Notes under the pieces: model-generated
What the model was told of the DNA's origin: nothing
Databases searched by the model: none
What the model saw: only the letters and a program-made list of their open reading frames with translations
NCBI RefSeq assembly: GCF_000261365.1
Contig: NZ_AJVC01000006.1
Span: 124,001-188,000 of the forward strand
Length of the DNA stretch: 64,000 bases
From: Herbaspirillum sp. GW103
GTDB taxonomy: Bacteria > Pseudomonadota > Gammaproteobacteria > Burkholderiales > Burkholderiaceae_D
Reading direction: 5' to 3'
In this document: one piece after another, positions 52,740-63,408 of the stretch
Layout: each line of letters opens with the position of its first letter
How positions within the stretch are numbered: position 1 is the stretch's first letter
Position numbers and translations under genes: made by a program

Positions 52740-53968
52740 ATGGTCGAACCCACCATGAATACCACTCCTACCACTCCCACCTCCTCCACGCCGCAGGCAC
52801 AGCCGCACCAAGGCTCGCTGCTCACCGCCGGGTTCCTGGCCCTGGGCAGTTTTGCCATCGGCACCGAGGGTTTCATGATTGCGCCGCTGCTGCCGAGAAT
52901 GGCGGCCGACTTCGGCATGAGCGTCTCGACCGTGGCCAGCCTGGTGATCGTCTTTACCCTGGTGCTGGCGGTCAGTTCGCCCATTACCACGGTGCTGTCG
53001 GCGGGAATCAACCGGCGCAACCTGCTCATCGGCGCCATGGGCATCTTCACCCTGGCCAATCTGCTGGCGGCGCAGTCGACCGGCTTTGCCAGCTTGCTGA
53101 CATCGCGCCTGCTGATGGCGGTCGCGGCCGGTCTCTACACGCCCAACGCCAACGCCCTGGCCGGTGCCATCGTCAAACCCGAGCAGCGCGGACGGGCACT
53201 GGCCATCGTCAGCGGCGGCATGACCATCGCCATCGCGCTGGGCCTGCCGCTGGGTTCGGTGGTGGGCCATGCCTTCGGCTGGCGCGCCACCTTTGGTGCC
53301 GTGGCCGTGATGGGGGCAGTGGCGGTGGCCGGCATCTGGCTGGGCGTGGATCGGCGTGCCGGTGGGCAGTTGCACGTGGCCGGCCTGGGCGAGCGGCTGG
53401 GCGTGGTGGGGCAAGCGCAGATCCGGCGCCTGCTGGCCATCACCCTGTTCTGGTCGGTGGGCGCGTATGCGGCCTATCCCTACATTGCGCCTTACCTGGC
53501 GCAGACGCTTTCCTTCGGCGACCAGGGCATCGGCATGTCCGTCAGCCTGTGGGGTGCCGCTGCCGCCGTGGGCGTGACCGTGGGCGGCAGCCTGAATGAC
53601 CGCTTCGGCTCGGGCCGCGTGGTGCGGCTGTCGCTGCTGCTGTTGATGCTGGCATTCTGGGCCTTGAGTGCGGCTACGCTGCTGGCGCCGCAGGCCGCGC
53701 TGGTGCCGGTGCTGGCCGCGGTGGTGGTGTGGGGTTTTGCGGTGTGGGCGTTCTTTCCGGCGCAGATGGCCAGGCTGATCGCGGCAGGTCCGCCCGCACA
53801 GGCCTCTGTGGCCTTGTCGCTCAACACCTCGACCATGTACCTGGGCTTCTCTCTGGGCAGCGCCGTGGGCGCAGGCATCCTGGCGCTGGGATGGGTGGGC
53901 GGCATCGGGCTGTTCGCGGGGGCTTGCGCCCTGGCAGGCGTGCTGCTGGAACGCAGGATGAAGGCGCC

Positions 53969-53972
<4 letters not shown>
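52740..53972 (+). CDS. MFS efflux transporter (AraJ/drug:H+ antiporter-1 type)
   Basis: The 410-residue protein has a polar Thr/Pro/Gln-rich N-terminus (about 30 residues) and 12 helices: GSFAIGTEGFMIAPLLPRMAADF in helix 1 is typical of the AraJ/DHA1 efflux group, and NDRFGSGRVV marks the second half. ATG 52740 and 52755 are both possible; neither has an RBS. It follows the SDR by 73 bp, and its stop overlaps that of the convergent regulator by 4 bp. Confidence 0.8.
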
Positions 53973-55302
<1,330 letters not shown>

Positions 55303-55318
<16 letters not shown>

Positions 55319-56757
55319 GGCAACTCCATCTCGAAACGGGCGCCGCGTTCACTGGCGGCCAGGTTGATCACGCCACCATGCGCATGCACGATCTCGCGCA
55401 CCAGCACCAGGCCCAGCCCGGTGCCACCACTGCGCTGGCTGACGAAAGGGTCGAACAGACTGTCACGCAAGGCCTCCGGCACGCCCGGTCCGTCATCGGC
55501 CACCCACAGCACCAGCCAGCCATCGTCGCGCAGGCGGGCGCCAAGTTCGATATGACCACCTGCAGTGCCATGCGCCAGGGCATTGAGCAGCAGATTGTCC
55601 ACGGCGCGCGCCATCTGCACCGGATCCAGCGCACTCGTGACGAGACGCCCGGCAAAGCTGCCCCTGTCGATGGCGGCTTGCAAGCGCACCTGTTGTCGCT
55701 CGGCCAGTTCGGCATGGGCCTGGCAACGGGCATCGATCCAGGCCGACAGATCGGTGGCCTGGCGCTGCACCTGGAAGGGCTGCGCCAGCGCCAGCAGGCT
55801 GGCCACCAGCGTATCCAGGCGCTCGGTCTGGCTGACCACCATTTCCAGCGCGCCGGTCACGCGTTTCTCGCGCACCTGCGGGGGTGCGGCCAGGGCATTC
55901 TCGGCCTTCATGCGCATGGCGCCAATGGGATTGCGGATCTCGTGGGCCATGCCGGCGGCGACCCGGCCCAGCGTGGCCAGGCGTTCGGCATGGGCGAGCT
56001 GGCTGGCCAGGCGTTCGGACTGGCTGCGCCAGCGCGTGAGCGTAGCGCCCAGCCATACACCGCTGATGATCACGAAGGCCAGCAGCAGGGCGCTGGCTAC
56101 CAGCAACTGATTGAGCACCGTGGCACTCATCACGGGGACGCGCTTGAGGGTCCAGGCGGCCAGCGGCAGCTTGTCCAGCGGCACCGGACAGGCGGCAAAC
56201 ACCACCGCCTCGCGCAGGCCGGGACGCACGTCGGTGACGGTAGTCCCGCCATCCAGGGCGCGCTGCGCCATCGAGACGATGCGTTCCATTTCCGCGCCCG
56301 GCGGGTCGCGCTTGATGCCGCTGCCGTCATAGGTCGGGAAGGCATAGGCCACGACATTGCGCTGCGGATGCCAGAAGCCCCCCTCCACTCCGGCCTGATC
56401 GCGCAGGGACAGGTCGATCACCGCCTGCATGATCGCACTGGCGGGCAGGCCATCTCCGTCGGTGGCAATGCGGGGCGCGCCACTGCCGGAAGAGAGCGCG
56501 TGCGCCAGGCCCGCGCTCATGGTCGCACAGCTCACGGCGGCCTGGCCGGTGGCCTGACTGATCTGCGAGGACGCGCCCTGGCGGCTCAGCTGCAGCAGCA
56601 GGAAGGCCAGGATGAGGGCGATCAGAGCAATGAAGGCCCACAGGATGACCAGGTCGCGCTTGATGGTGTTCTTGATGTTCAGGATGCCTCCGGCACGGCG
56701 CCAGTTCGGTTGGCGGCGCTCGCATTTGACCATGAAGCGGGCGACCAATGAAACCAT
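55303..56757 (-). CDS. Sensor histidine kinase partner of the sigma54 regulator
   Basis: The roughly 460-485-residue membrane kinase has a first helix (LVILWAFIALIALILAFLLLQL), a periplasmic region of about 160 residues, a second helix (LLVASALLLAFVIISGVWLG), HisKA with GRVAAGMAHEIRNPIGAM (phospho-His) and HATPase motifs NLLLNALAHG, DDGPGVP and GGTGLGL. The start is unsure: ATGs at 56757 and 56733 lack an RBS, while the conserved-looking beginning NIKNTIKRD has only a CTG after GGAGG. It is coupled to the response regulator and divergent from the GGDEF gene. Confidence 0.85.
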
Positions 56758-56852
56758 GTGACAGACGGTGCTGCACACCGGTTCATCATTTGTTGCAGGA
56801 CAATCACGTTGCCGCCGATCAAGATGGAAGCGCGTTTTGCTTTATGCGTTAA

Positions 56853-58367
56853 TTGCGCCTGGGGATTCGTGGGGGAACAAAAATCAAGCAGTTGAAGAAA
56901 TACCTGGTCGTCGTCCTGGGCATTGCCATGCTGATGGTGGTGGCCATGTGTGCCAGCACGCTCTATCAGAGTTACCGCCAGACCCGTCTTTCGGCAGTAG
57001 CCAATGCCAACAACGTGACGCTGATCTCCCAGCGCGCCATCTCGCGCAACCTCGAAGTACTGTCGCTGTCGCTGGACACGCTGGCCTACCGCTACCAGCA
57101 TCCGCTGGGTGGCCACCGGCTCAACGAGGCGCAGCGCTATGCCTATCTGTTCGGCAGCGCGCCCAGCGTCAGCAACATCACGGTGATGGCCGTCATCGGC
57201 CCTCGCGGCGAGGTGCTGGCCAGTTCGCGTCGCCGTCCTGGCGAAGCCGCCCCCAATTATGCCGACCGTGCCTACTTCACCGCGCACCGCGATTCGGCCA
57301 ATGTCGGCCTGTACGTTTCCCGTCCCATGCGGGCCAAGCTGGGCAATGAACTGCAGGTGGTGGTGCTGTCCAAGCGGCTGTTCAATGAAGATGGCAGCTT
57401 TGGCGGCATCGTCGTCATGGCGCTGGACCTGGCTTATTTCCGCGATCTGTTCGAAGGCTTGTCATTGGGCGCCAATGGCGTCATCTCGCTGTATTCGGAC
57501 GATGGCGTGGCCTACATGCGGGTCCCTTACCGCGAGGACATGATAGGACGCGACCTCAGCGGCAGCGGCAATTTCCAGCATATCAAGAACGCTCTGCAGC
57601 ATGAGGAGGGCAGTTTCTTCGCCCGCGCCAACAGTGATGGCCAGGAGCGGCTCTATACGTTCCGCCGCATTCCCGATTCGCCGCTGATCGTCTTCGTCGG
57701 CTATGCGCAAGAGACGATCTTCAAGAGCTGGCGCAAGACGCTGTATGCCGTGCTGCTCTCGCTGTTCATCTTCGCCTTGCTCTCGGCCTATCTGCTCTCG
57801 CATATCCGGCAAGAGCTGCGTCGCCGGGTGAGCACCGAAAGGCGCCTGGAGGAACTGGCCCTCACCGACGGCCTGACCGGGCTGCTCAATCGCCGCGCTT
57901 TGGACGATGCCCTGCAGGCCACCTGGGAGCGCTGCCGGCGCAATCTGAATTCGACCTTCTCGGTGCTGTTCATCGATGTGGACTATTTCAAGCTCTACAA
58001 CGACACCTATGGTCACAAGCTGGGCGACGAGGTCCTGCAGGAGGTGGCGCAGGCCATTGCTGAAAACCTGCCACGCAACACCGACTGCGCCGGCCGCTAC
58101 GGCGGCGAGGAGTTCGTGGTGCTGCTGGAACTGACCGATGAACAGGGCGCCCGCCTGATGGCGCAGCGCCTGTGTGACGCGGTCTACAGCCGCCTGATCG
58201 TGCATGCCACCAGTCCGCTGCGCGTGCTCACCATCAGCGTCGGTGTGGCCACGCTGCAGCGCGAACATCATCGTCGTGTGGAGGACGTGCTCAACGCCGC
58301 CGATGCGGCCTTGTACCGCGCCAAGCGGGATGGGCGCAATGCGGTGCGCATCAGCGGCGTGGCGTGA
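56853..58367 (+). CDS. Membrane diguanylate cyclase with dCACHE-type sensor
   Basis: The 504-residue enzyme makes c-di-GMP. It has a first helix (about 18-36), a periplasmic PDC/dCACHE domain (about 40-290, with ADRAYFTAHRDSANVGLYVSRP), a second helix (about 300-320) and a GGDEF domain with active-site GGEEF and the inhibitory site RNTD five residues upstream (RxxD), so product inhibition is likely. Start is TTG at 56853 or 56892; no ATG fits. It is divergent from the two-component system. Confidence 0.85.
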   Translation: MRLGIRGGTKIKQLKKYLVVVLGIAMLMVVAMCASTLYQSYRQTRLSAVANANNVTLISQRAISRNLEVLSLSLDTLAYRYQHPLGGHRLNEAQRYAYLFGSAPSVSNITVMAVIGPRGEVLASSRRRPGEAAPNYADRAYFTAHRDSANVGLYVSRPMRAKLGNELQVVVLSKRLFNEDGSFGGIVVMALDLAYFRDLFEGLSLGANGVISLYSDDGVAYMRVPYREDMIGRDLSGSGNFQHIKNALQHEEGSFFARANSDGQERLYTFRRIPDSPLIVFVGYAQETIFKSWRKTLYAVLLSLFIFALLSAYLLSHIRQELRRRVSTERRLEELALTDGLTGLLNRRALDDALQATWERCRRNLNSTFSVLFIDVDYFKLYNDTYGHKLGDEVLQEVAQAIAENLPRNTDCAGRYGGEEFVVLLELTDEQGARLMAQRLCDAVYSRLIVHATSPLRVLTISVGVATLQREHHRRVEDVLNAADAALYRAKRDGRNAVRISGVA

Positions 58368-58390
58368 TGCACGTGGATGCGGACTCCAAC

Positions 58391-58419
58391 AAAAAGGGCG
58401 CCATTGACATGGCGCCCTT
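58391..58419 (-). terminator. Intrinsic terminator after scoB
   Basis: AAGGGCGCCAT (58394-58404) pairs with ATGGCGCCCTT (58409-58419) around TGAC. A run of A at 58391-58395 provides a U-tract on the minus strand, so it ends the scoAB transcript. The plus-strand side (GGDEF gene) has only a weak tail. Confidence 0.8.
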
Positions 58420-58473
58420 CGTTCATCCCGACACGGCTGCAACGGCAGCGGCCGGCTGAGGACGGGATGACAA

Positions 58474-59124
58474 TCAGACTTCGCTCACATCCAGCGGTGC
58501 TTCGGTCTTCTCGATCACTTCCTCCTTGGTCACGCCGGAGGCCAGTTCGATCAGCTTCAGGCCGCCCGGGGTCACATCGATCACGCCCAGGTCGGTGATG
58601 ATGCGGTTGACCACGCCCACGCCGGTCAGCGGCAGGTTGCAGTCGTTCAGGATCTTCCTGGAGGTGCTGCCATCCTTGGCCTTGGCCACATGTTCCATCA
58701 GCACCACCACGCGGCCCACACCGGCCACCAGGTCCATCGCGCCACCCATGCCCTTGACCATCTTGCCGGGGATCATCCAGTTGGCCAGGTCACCCTTGGC
58801 CGAGACCTGCATCGCACCCAGGATGGCGATGTTGATCTTGCCGCCGCGAATCATGCCGAAGGAGTCCGCCGAGCTGAAGAAGGACGAGCCGGGAATGGTC
58901 GTCACGGTCTGCTTGCCGGCGTTGATCAGATCGGCATCGACCTGGTCTTCGGTGGGGAAGGGGCCGATGCCCAGCAAGCCGTTCTCCGATTGCAGCCACA
59001 CTTCGATATCACTCGGAACGTGGTTGGCCACCAGCGTGGGCAAGCCGATACCCAGGTTCACGTAGAAGCCGTCCTGCAGTTCCTTGGCTGCGCGCGCAGC
59101 CATTTCATCTCTGGTCCATGCCAT
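58474..59124 (-). CDS. scoB: Succinyl-CoA:3-oxoacid CoA-transferase subunit B
   Basis: The 216-residue beta subunit contains the catalytic Glu in [10 protein letters not shown] and the class I CoA-transferase motifs [15 protein letters not shown] and HIAK-like segments. With ScoA it moves CoA from succinyl-CoA to acetoacetate or another 3-oxoacid. AAGGAG is nine bases before the ATG. It follows scoA by 13 bp and is followed by a terminator. PcaJ/AtoA are paralogues; the context (PAS-LuxR regulator only) favours general ketone-body use. Confidence 0.88.
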   Translation of the reverse strand: MAWTRDEMAARAAKELQDGFYVNLGIGLPTLVANHVPSDIEVWLQSENGLLGIGPFPTEDQVDADLINAGKQTVTTIPGSSFFSSADSFGMIRGGKINIAILGAMQVSAKGDLANWMIPGKMVKGMGGAMDLVAGVGRVVVLMEHVAKAKDGSTSRKILNDCNLPLTGVGVVNRIITDLGVIDVTPGGLKLIELASGVTKEEVIEKTEAPLDVSEV

Positions 59125-59137
59125 TTTCTGTGTCTCC

Positions 59138-59833
59138 TTATGCGCGCACGGTGCGTTGTTCGATGCGCTTCTCGGGCGTGGCGTTGACCACGATGCGATG
59201 CACGAAGATGCCGGGAGTGTGGATCTGGTCCGGGTCCAGCTGGCCCACTTCCACCAGTTCTTCCACCTCCACCACGGTGACCTTGCCGGCCATGGCGACG
59301 TTGGGATTGAAGTTGCGCGCGGTCTTGTTGAAGACCAGGTTGCCGGCCTTGTCGGCCTTCTGCGCCTTCACCAGCGACACATCGGCCACCAGCGAGCGTT
59401 CCATCACGTAGCGCTCGCCGTCAAACTCGCGCACCTCCTTGCCCTCGGCCACCAGCGTGCCCACACCGGTCTTGGTGAAGAAAGCGGGGATGCCGGCACC
59501 ACCGGCGCGCAGTTTCTCGGCCAGGGTGCCTTGCGGAGTGAACTCCAGTTCCAGTTCACCGGCCAGGTACTGGCGCTCGAACTCCTTGTTCTCGCCCACG
59601 TAGGAGGCGATCATCTTCTTGATCTGGCGGGTGGAGAGCAACTGCCCCAGGCCGAATCCATCGACACCGGCGTTGTTGGAAATGGCGGTCAGGTTCTGCA
59701 CGCCCGAATCACGCAGGGCGGCGATCAACGCCTCGGGGATGCCACACAGGCCAAAGCCGCCGACCGCAATGGTCTGACCGTCCTTGACGATGTCTTTCAA
59801 CGCGGTGGCCGCGTCTGGATACACTTTGTTCAC
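59138..59833 (-). CDS. scoA: Succinyl-CoA:3-oxoacid CoA-transferase subunit A
   Basis: The 231-residue alpha subunit has [13 protein letters not shown] (CoA-binding glycine loop), [15 protein letters not shown] and the CoA-transferase core ([22 protein letters not shown]). The start is a GTG (59831-59833) with AAAGGAG upstream. First gene of scoAB, divergent from the PAS-LuxR gene with a palindrome between. Confidence 0.88.
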   Translation of the reverse strand: MNKVYPDAATALKDIVKDGQTIAVGGFGLCGIPEALIAALRDSGVQNLTAISNNAGVDGFGLGQLLSTRQIKKMIASYVGENKEFERQYLAGELELEFTPQGTLAEKLRAGGAGIPAFFTKTGVGTLVAEGKEVREFDGERYVMERSLVADVSLVKAQKADKAGNLVFNKTARNFNPNVAMAGKVTVVEVEELVEVGQLDPDQIHTPGIFVHRIVVNATPEKRIEQRTVRA

Positions 59834-60044
59834 GAGTCTCCTTTCGGCTCTTGTCTTGCGAGCAGGGTTGCAAGCGGGCCGGCGGACTTGCCGGCTTCAA
59901 CAGGGATGGATGCAGGGGCTTCTCTTGCGCAACGCATGAGGACGTCGCCAGGCCCCATTCGGCTCCAAATAGCGCCAATTATCATAGGGCAGCTGAAATA
60001 AGCCATACAATACGGTAAAAATACCTGGCGCAATGCAGCATGGT

Positions 60045-60061
60045 ACCGTCCGCCGGACGGT
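60045..60061. promoter_or_regulatory. 17-bp palindrome between scoA and the PAS-LuxR gene
   Basis: ACCGTCCG and CGGACGGT form perfect 8-bp arms around one C, 40 bp upstream of the PAS-LuxR ATG and 212 bp upstream of scoA. It could be the binding site of that regulator or a hairpin in its leader. No U-tract follows. Confidence 0.45.
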
Positions 60062-60100
60062 CCCGCCAGTTGATAGGGCCTAGCCAAATTGCAGCAGCAC

Positions 60101-60661
60101 ATGATCCAGCCACTTCCCATCGACTTTGAACAGGTTTTCATGCACGCGCCCATTGGCATGTGCGTCTCCCACAACCGCGTCATCCAGCAGGCCAACCTGG
60201 CCATGGCGGCGATGTTCGGCTACGAGGTCGATGCCCTGCGCCAGACCTCCTTCCAGGAGATCTATCCCACTGCCGATGAATTCGAGCGCACCGGCCTGCG
60301 CCTGGTCCCCATCTTGAACGAAAAGGGCTTTTATTCGGACGAGCGCATCATGAAGCGCTCCAACGATGAAATGTTCTGGTGCCACGTCACCGGCCACGCG
60401 CTCAATCGCGACAACCCGCATGCGGCCGGTATCTGGACCTTCGAGGATGTCAGCGCCAAGCGCCCCATCGCGCCCGGTCTGACCCCGCGCGAACGCGAGA
60501 TCGCCGCGCTGCTGGTGGAAGGCAAGACCAGCAAGCTCATCGCCCGCCAGGTCGAACTGAGCCCGCGTACGGTGGAAATGCACCGCGCCCGGCTGATGCG
60601 CAAGTTCGCTGCCTCCACCTCCTCCGAGCTGGTGCACAAGCTGCTGAGCATCACGCCCTGA
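60101..60661 (+). CDS. PAS-LuxR transcriptional regulator
   Basis: The 186-residue regulator joins a PAS sensor domain (about 8-110, with FEQVFMHAPIGMCVSHNRVIQQANLAMAAMFGY) to a LuxR-type helix-turn-helix (LTPREREIAALLVEGKTSKLIARQVELSPRTVEMHRARLMRKF). It has no receiver, so the signal is probably a ligand or redox state at PAS. The ATG at 60101 was preferred to a TTG four codons upstream. Divergent from scoAB, its likely target. Confidence 0.8.
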   Translation: MIQPLPIDFEQVFMHAPIGMCVSHNRVIQQANLAMAAMFGYEVDALRQTSFQEIYPTADEFERTGLRLVPILNEKGFYSDERIMKRSNDEMFWCHVTGHALNRDNPHAAGIWTFEDVSAKRPIAPGLTPREREIAALLVEGKTSKLIARQVELSPRTVEMHRARLMRKFAASTSSELVHKLLSITP

Positions 60662-60697
60662 TCATTCGTGTCGTCCTGATCGACCCGATCGTCCTGA

Positions 60698-61630
60698 TCA
60701 GAACGGCTGGCCCGCAAACCGCTGGGCGAGAAAATCGAGCATCGTGCGCAAGGTCGCCGGCATGTGCTTGCGCGAGGCATAGACGCCATACATGCCCAGT
60801 TGCAAGGGTTCGTAGTCCGGCAGCAATTGCACCAGCTGACCGCTGGCCACCAGCGGTGCCACCGTGTAGGCCGGCATGTGACCGATGCCCACGCCCGCCA
60901 ATACCGCCTGCAACAACACCGTCACTTCATTGGCACTGATGCTGCCGCCGACGGCCACGCTCTGGGTCTGCGTCTTGACTGCATGACTTCCCTTGCCGGC
61001 CCTGGCTTTTTTCTTTTTTGGATCAAACTGCCACAGGCTGCGCCCTACATACGAATGCGTCAGGCAATTGTGCAAGGCCAGATCCTCCACCCTGCGCGGC
61101 AAGCCGTGACGCGCCACGTAATCCGGGGTGGCGCAAATCACCGAGCGGCACACGCCGAGCGGACGCGCAATCAGGTTGGGCTCCAGCCGGTTGGTCATGC
61201 GGATGGCCAGGTCGATGCGTTCTTCCACCAGGTTCACGGTGCGGTCCAGCGCCAGCAGGTCCACCGCCACACCCGGATAGCGGCGGCCATAGTCGACCAC
61301 GGCCTGAATCAGCTGGGTCTGCGCAAAGGAGGTACTGGCGGTGATGCGCAAGAGCCCGCGCGGGGTTTCATCGGGCGCATCGAGGGCATGGCGCATGTCC
61401 TCGGAATACTCCAGCATCTGGCGGCAGCGCGGCAGCAGTTCGTTGCCGGCGGGCGTGAGCGAGAGCCGCCGCGTGGTCCGGTGCAGCAGCCGTGCGCCGA
61501 CCCAGTCTTCCAGTTCGGCCACGTAGCGCGACACCACCGGCCGCGACAAGTCCAGCTGTTCGGCCGCCGCCGACAGACTGCCGCCATCCACCACCGTCAC
61601 GAAGACCTGCATGGCCATCAAGCGATCCAT
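60698..61630 (-). CDS. LysR family transcriptional regulator
   Basis: The 310-residue regulator has an N-terminal winged helix (MDRLMAMQVFVTVVDGGSLSAAAEQLDLSRPVVSRYVAELE) and a LysR substrate domain of the CrgA-like group (LLRITASTSFAQTQLI..., HNCLTHSY, AVLAGVGIGHMPAYTV). A Lys-rich insert (FDPKKKKARAGKGSHAVK) interrupts the effector domain. Divergent from the MBL-fold gene with 124 bp between, so the downstream genes are its likely targets. Confidence 0.85.
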   Translation of the reverse strand: MDRLMAMQVFVTVVDGGSLSAAAEQLDLSRPVVSRYVAELEDWVGARLLHRTTRRLSLTPAGNELLPRCRQMLEYSEDMRHALDAPDETPRGLLRITASTSFAQTQLIQAVVDYGRRYPGVAVDLLALDRTVNLVEERIDLAIRMTNRLEPNLIARPLGVCRSVICATPDYVARHGLPRRVEDLALHNCLTHSYVGRSLWQFDPKKKKARAGKGSHAVKTQTQSVAVGGSISANEVTVLLQAVLAGVGIGHMPAYTVAPLVASGQLVQLLPDYEPLQLGMYGVYASRKHMPATLRTMLDFLAQRFAGQPF

Positions 61631-61754
61631 CCCGCCACCTCATGATTTGAACGATTTCAGAAACAAACTGTGATCGATTATGCTGTTTTTCGAAATCAAA
61701 AGCGATCCTATGATGGCCACTCCTGATACCCATCCACCTCTTTTCGGAGTCGCC

Positions 61755-62651
61755 ATGTTTTCCACCCATCGCCTGCTGCGTCCCCTGCTGGCCATCGCTG
61801 CCACCGGCCTGCTGGCCTTCTCGGGCGCGGCCGTCCAGGCCGCCGCCCCGCTCAAGCTCGACATCTACAATCCCGGCAAGGAAGCCATCTTCCCGGTCAG
61901 CTCGGTGCTGGTCACGGGCGAGCGCGACGCGATCCTGGTCGATGCGCAATTCGGCCAGCGTGAAGCGCAGCAGGTCGTGGAAAAGATCCGCGCCAGCGGC
62001 AAGAAGCTGACCACCATCTACATCAGCCACGGCGACCCGGATTACTACTTCGGCCTGGAGGCCCTGCACGCCGCCTATCCGGAAGCCAGGATCGTGGCTA
62101 CCGCGCCGACCGTGGAACACATCAAGAAAACGGCTGCAGGCAAGCTGGCCTACTGGGGCCCCAAGCTGGGTGACAACGCCCCCCGCGCCACCATCACGCC
62201 GCAAGTGCTCAAGGGCAAGACCTTGACGCTGGAAGGTCGCAAGCTGGAAATCATCGGGCTGGATGGTCCTCAACCGGATCGCAGCTTCGTCTGGATTCCC
62301 TCGCTCAAGGCCGTGGTCGGCGGTGTGGTCGTGGCCGGCAACATCCACGTATGGGTGGCCGATACGCAAAGCATGAAGTCGCGCCTGGACTGGCTCGCCA
62401 CGCTGGCCCGCATCGAAAAGCTCAAGCCCGCGATTGTGGTGCCGGGTCACTACGCCCGCGGTGCACCGCTGAACATCGCCTCGGTGCGCTTCACCCGCGA
62501 CTACCTGAAGACCTTTGACCAGGAAGCCGCCAAGGCCGCCGATGCCACTGCCCTGATTGCCGCCATGAAGCAGCGCTACCCTGATCTGGGCGACACCGGC
62601 TCGCTGGAGCTGTCGGCCAAGGTCATCAAGGGTGAAATGAAGTGGCCCTGA
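61755..62651 (+). CDS. Exported MBL-fold protein with a degenerate metal site
   Basis: The 298-residue periplasmic protein has a signal peptide (about 1-29, ending AAVQA) and a metallo-beta-lactamase fold. The usual HxHxDH reads HGDPDY (His92, Asp94, Asp96, Tyr97), the third ligand region is GNIHVW (Asn196) and a final His232 (VPGHYARG) is kept. GGAG lies five bases before the ATG at 61755; a longer frame exists but has no RBS. First of a plus-strand set with an NAD(P)-binding protein. Confidence 0.8.
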   Translation: MFSTHRLLRPLLAIAATGLLAFSGAAVQAAAPLKLDIYNPGKEAIFPVSSVLVTGERDAILVDAQFGQREAQQVVEKIRASGKKLTTIYISHGDPDYYFGLEALHAAYPEARIVATAPTVEHIKKTAAGKLAYWGPKLGDNAPRATITPQVLKGKTLTLEGRKLEIIGLDGPQPDRSFVWIPSLKAVVGGVVVAGNIHVWVADTQSMKSRLDWLATLARIEKLKPAIVVPGHYARGAPLNIASVRFTRDYLKTFDQEAAKAADATALIAAMKQRYPDLGDTGSLELSAKVIKGEMKWP

Positions 62652-62714
62652 TCTGAGCGGAACTGCATTGATCCGAAGCTGTTTATCCTCCCTCCCCACC
62701 CGAAAGGAAACCTC

Positions 62715-63326
62715 ATGAAAATCGCACTCATCGGCGCCTCCGGCAACGTTGGCACCCGCATCGTGGACGAAGCCCTGCGCCGCGGCCACAACATCATCGC
62801 CATCGCCCGCGACGCCGGCAAGATCGCCCAGCGTACCGGTCTGACCGCCGTCGCGGTCGACGTCAAGGACGCTGCCGCACTGGCCGCCGCCATCAAGGGC
62901 GCCGACGTGGTCATCTCCAGTGGCCGCTTCACCGCCTTTGGTGCCGCCGACCTGCTGCCGGCGGTGAAGGCAGCAGGCGTGAAGCGCCTTGCTGTGGTCG
63001 GTGGTGCCGGCAGCCTGGAAATCGCACCGGGCAAGGCGCTCATCGATACCCCGGAATTCCCCGCCGAATACATGCCCGAGGCGTCCGGTGGACGTGACTT
63101 TCTCAATGCCCTGCGCGGAGAAACCGACCTGGAATGGACCTTCCTGTCGCCCTCGGCGCTGTTCATCGCCGGTGAACGCACCGGCCAGTTCCGCCTCGGC
63201 CAGGATGCTCTGCTGGTCGGTACCGATGGCAAGAGCTGGATCTCCTACGAGGACTACGCCGTGGCCCTGCTGGACGAACTGGAACAGCCGAAGCACGTGC
63301 GTGCCCGCTTCACGGTAGGCTACTGA
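62715..63326 (+). CDS. NAD(P)-binding protein, NmrA/SDR-a5 type (YwnB-like)
   Basis: The 203-residue protein opens with the Rossmann loop KIALIGASGNVGTRIVDEA and follows the NAD(P)H-binding_10 layout (DVKDAAALAAAIKGADVVIS, VVGGAGSLEI, TFLSPSALF). Such proteins often reduce or sense quinones or other small carbonyls; no Tyr-x-x-x-Lys motif is seen. AAAGGA precedes the ATG. Follows the MBL gene by 63 bp and is likely cotranscribed with it. Confidence 0.85.
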   Translation: MKIALIGASGNVGTRIVDEALRRGHNIIAIARDAGKIAQRTGLTAVAVDVKDAAALAAAIKGADVVISSGRFTAFGAADLLPAVKAAGVKRLAVVGGAGSLEIAPGKALIDTPEFPAEYMPEASGGRDFLNALRGETDLEWTFLSPSALFIAGERTGQFRLGQDALLVGTDGKSWISYEDYAVALLDELEQPKHVRARFTVGY

Positions 63327-63350
63327 ACCCGTTCCATATCATTGCATCAC

Positions 63351-63380
63351 GGGCCTGACGGTGCAGAAAACGTCAGGCCC
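63351..63380. other. Long perfect hairpin without a U-tract
   Basis: GGGCCTGACG (63351-63360) and CGTCAGGCCC (63371-63380) pair perfectly around a 10-nt loop between the NAD(P)-binding gene and the DsbA-family gene. The absence of a T run makes factor-independent termination doubtful; it may attenuate or stabilise the transcript. Confidence 0.5.
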
Positions 63381-63408
63381 TGTGCCGATTCATTCAAGAG
63401 GAAATCAC

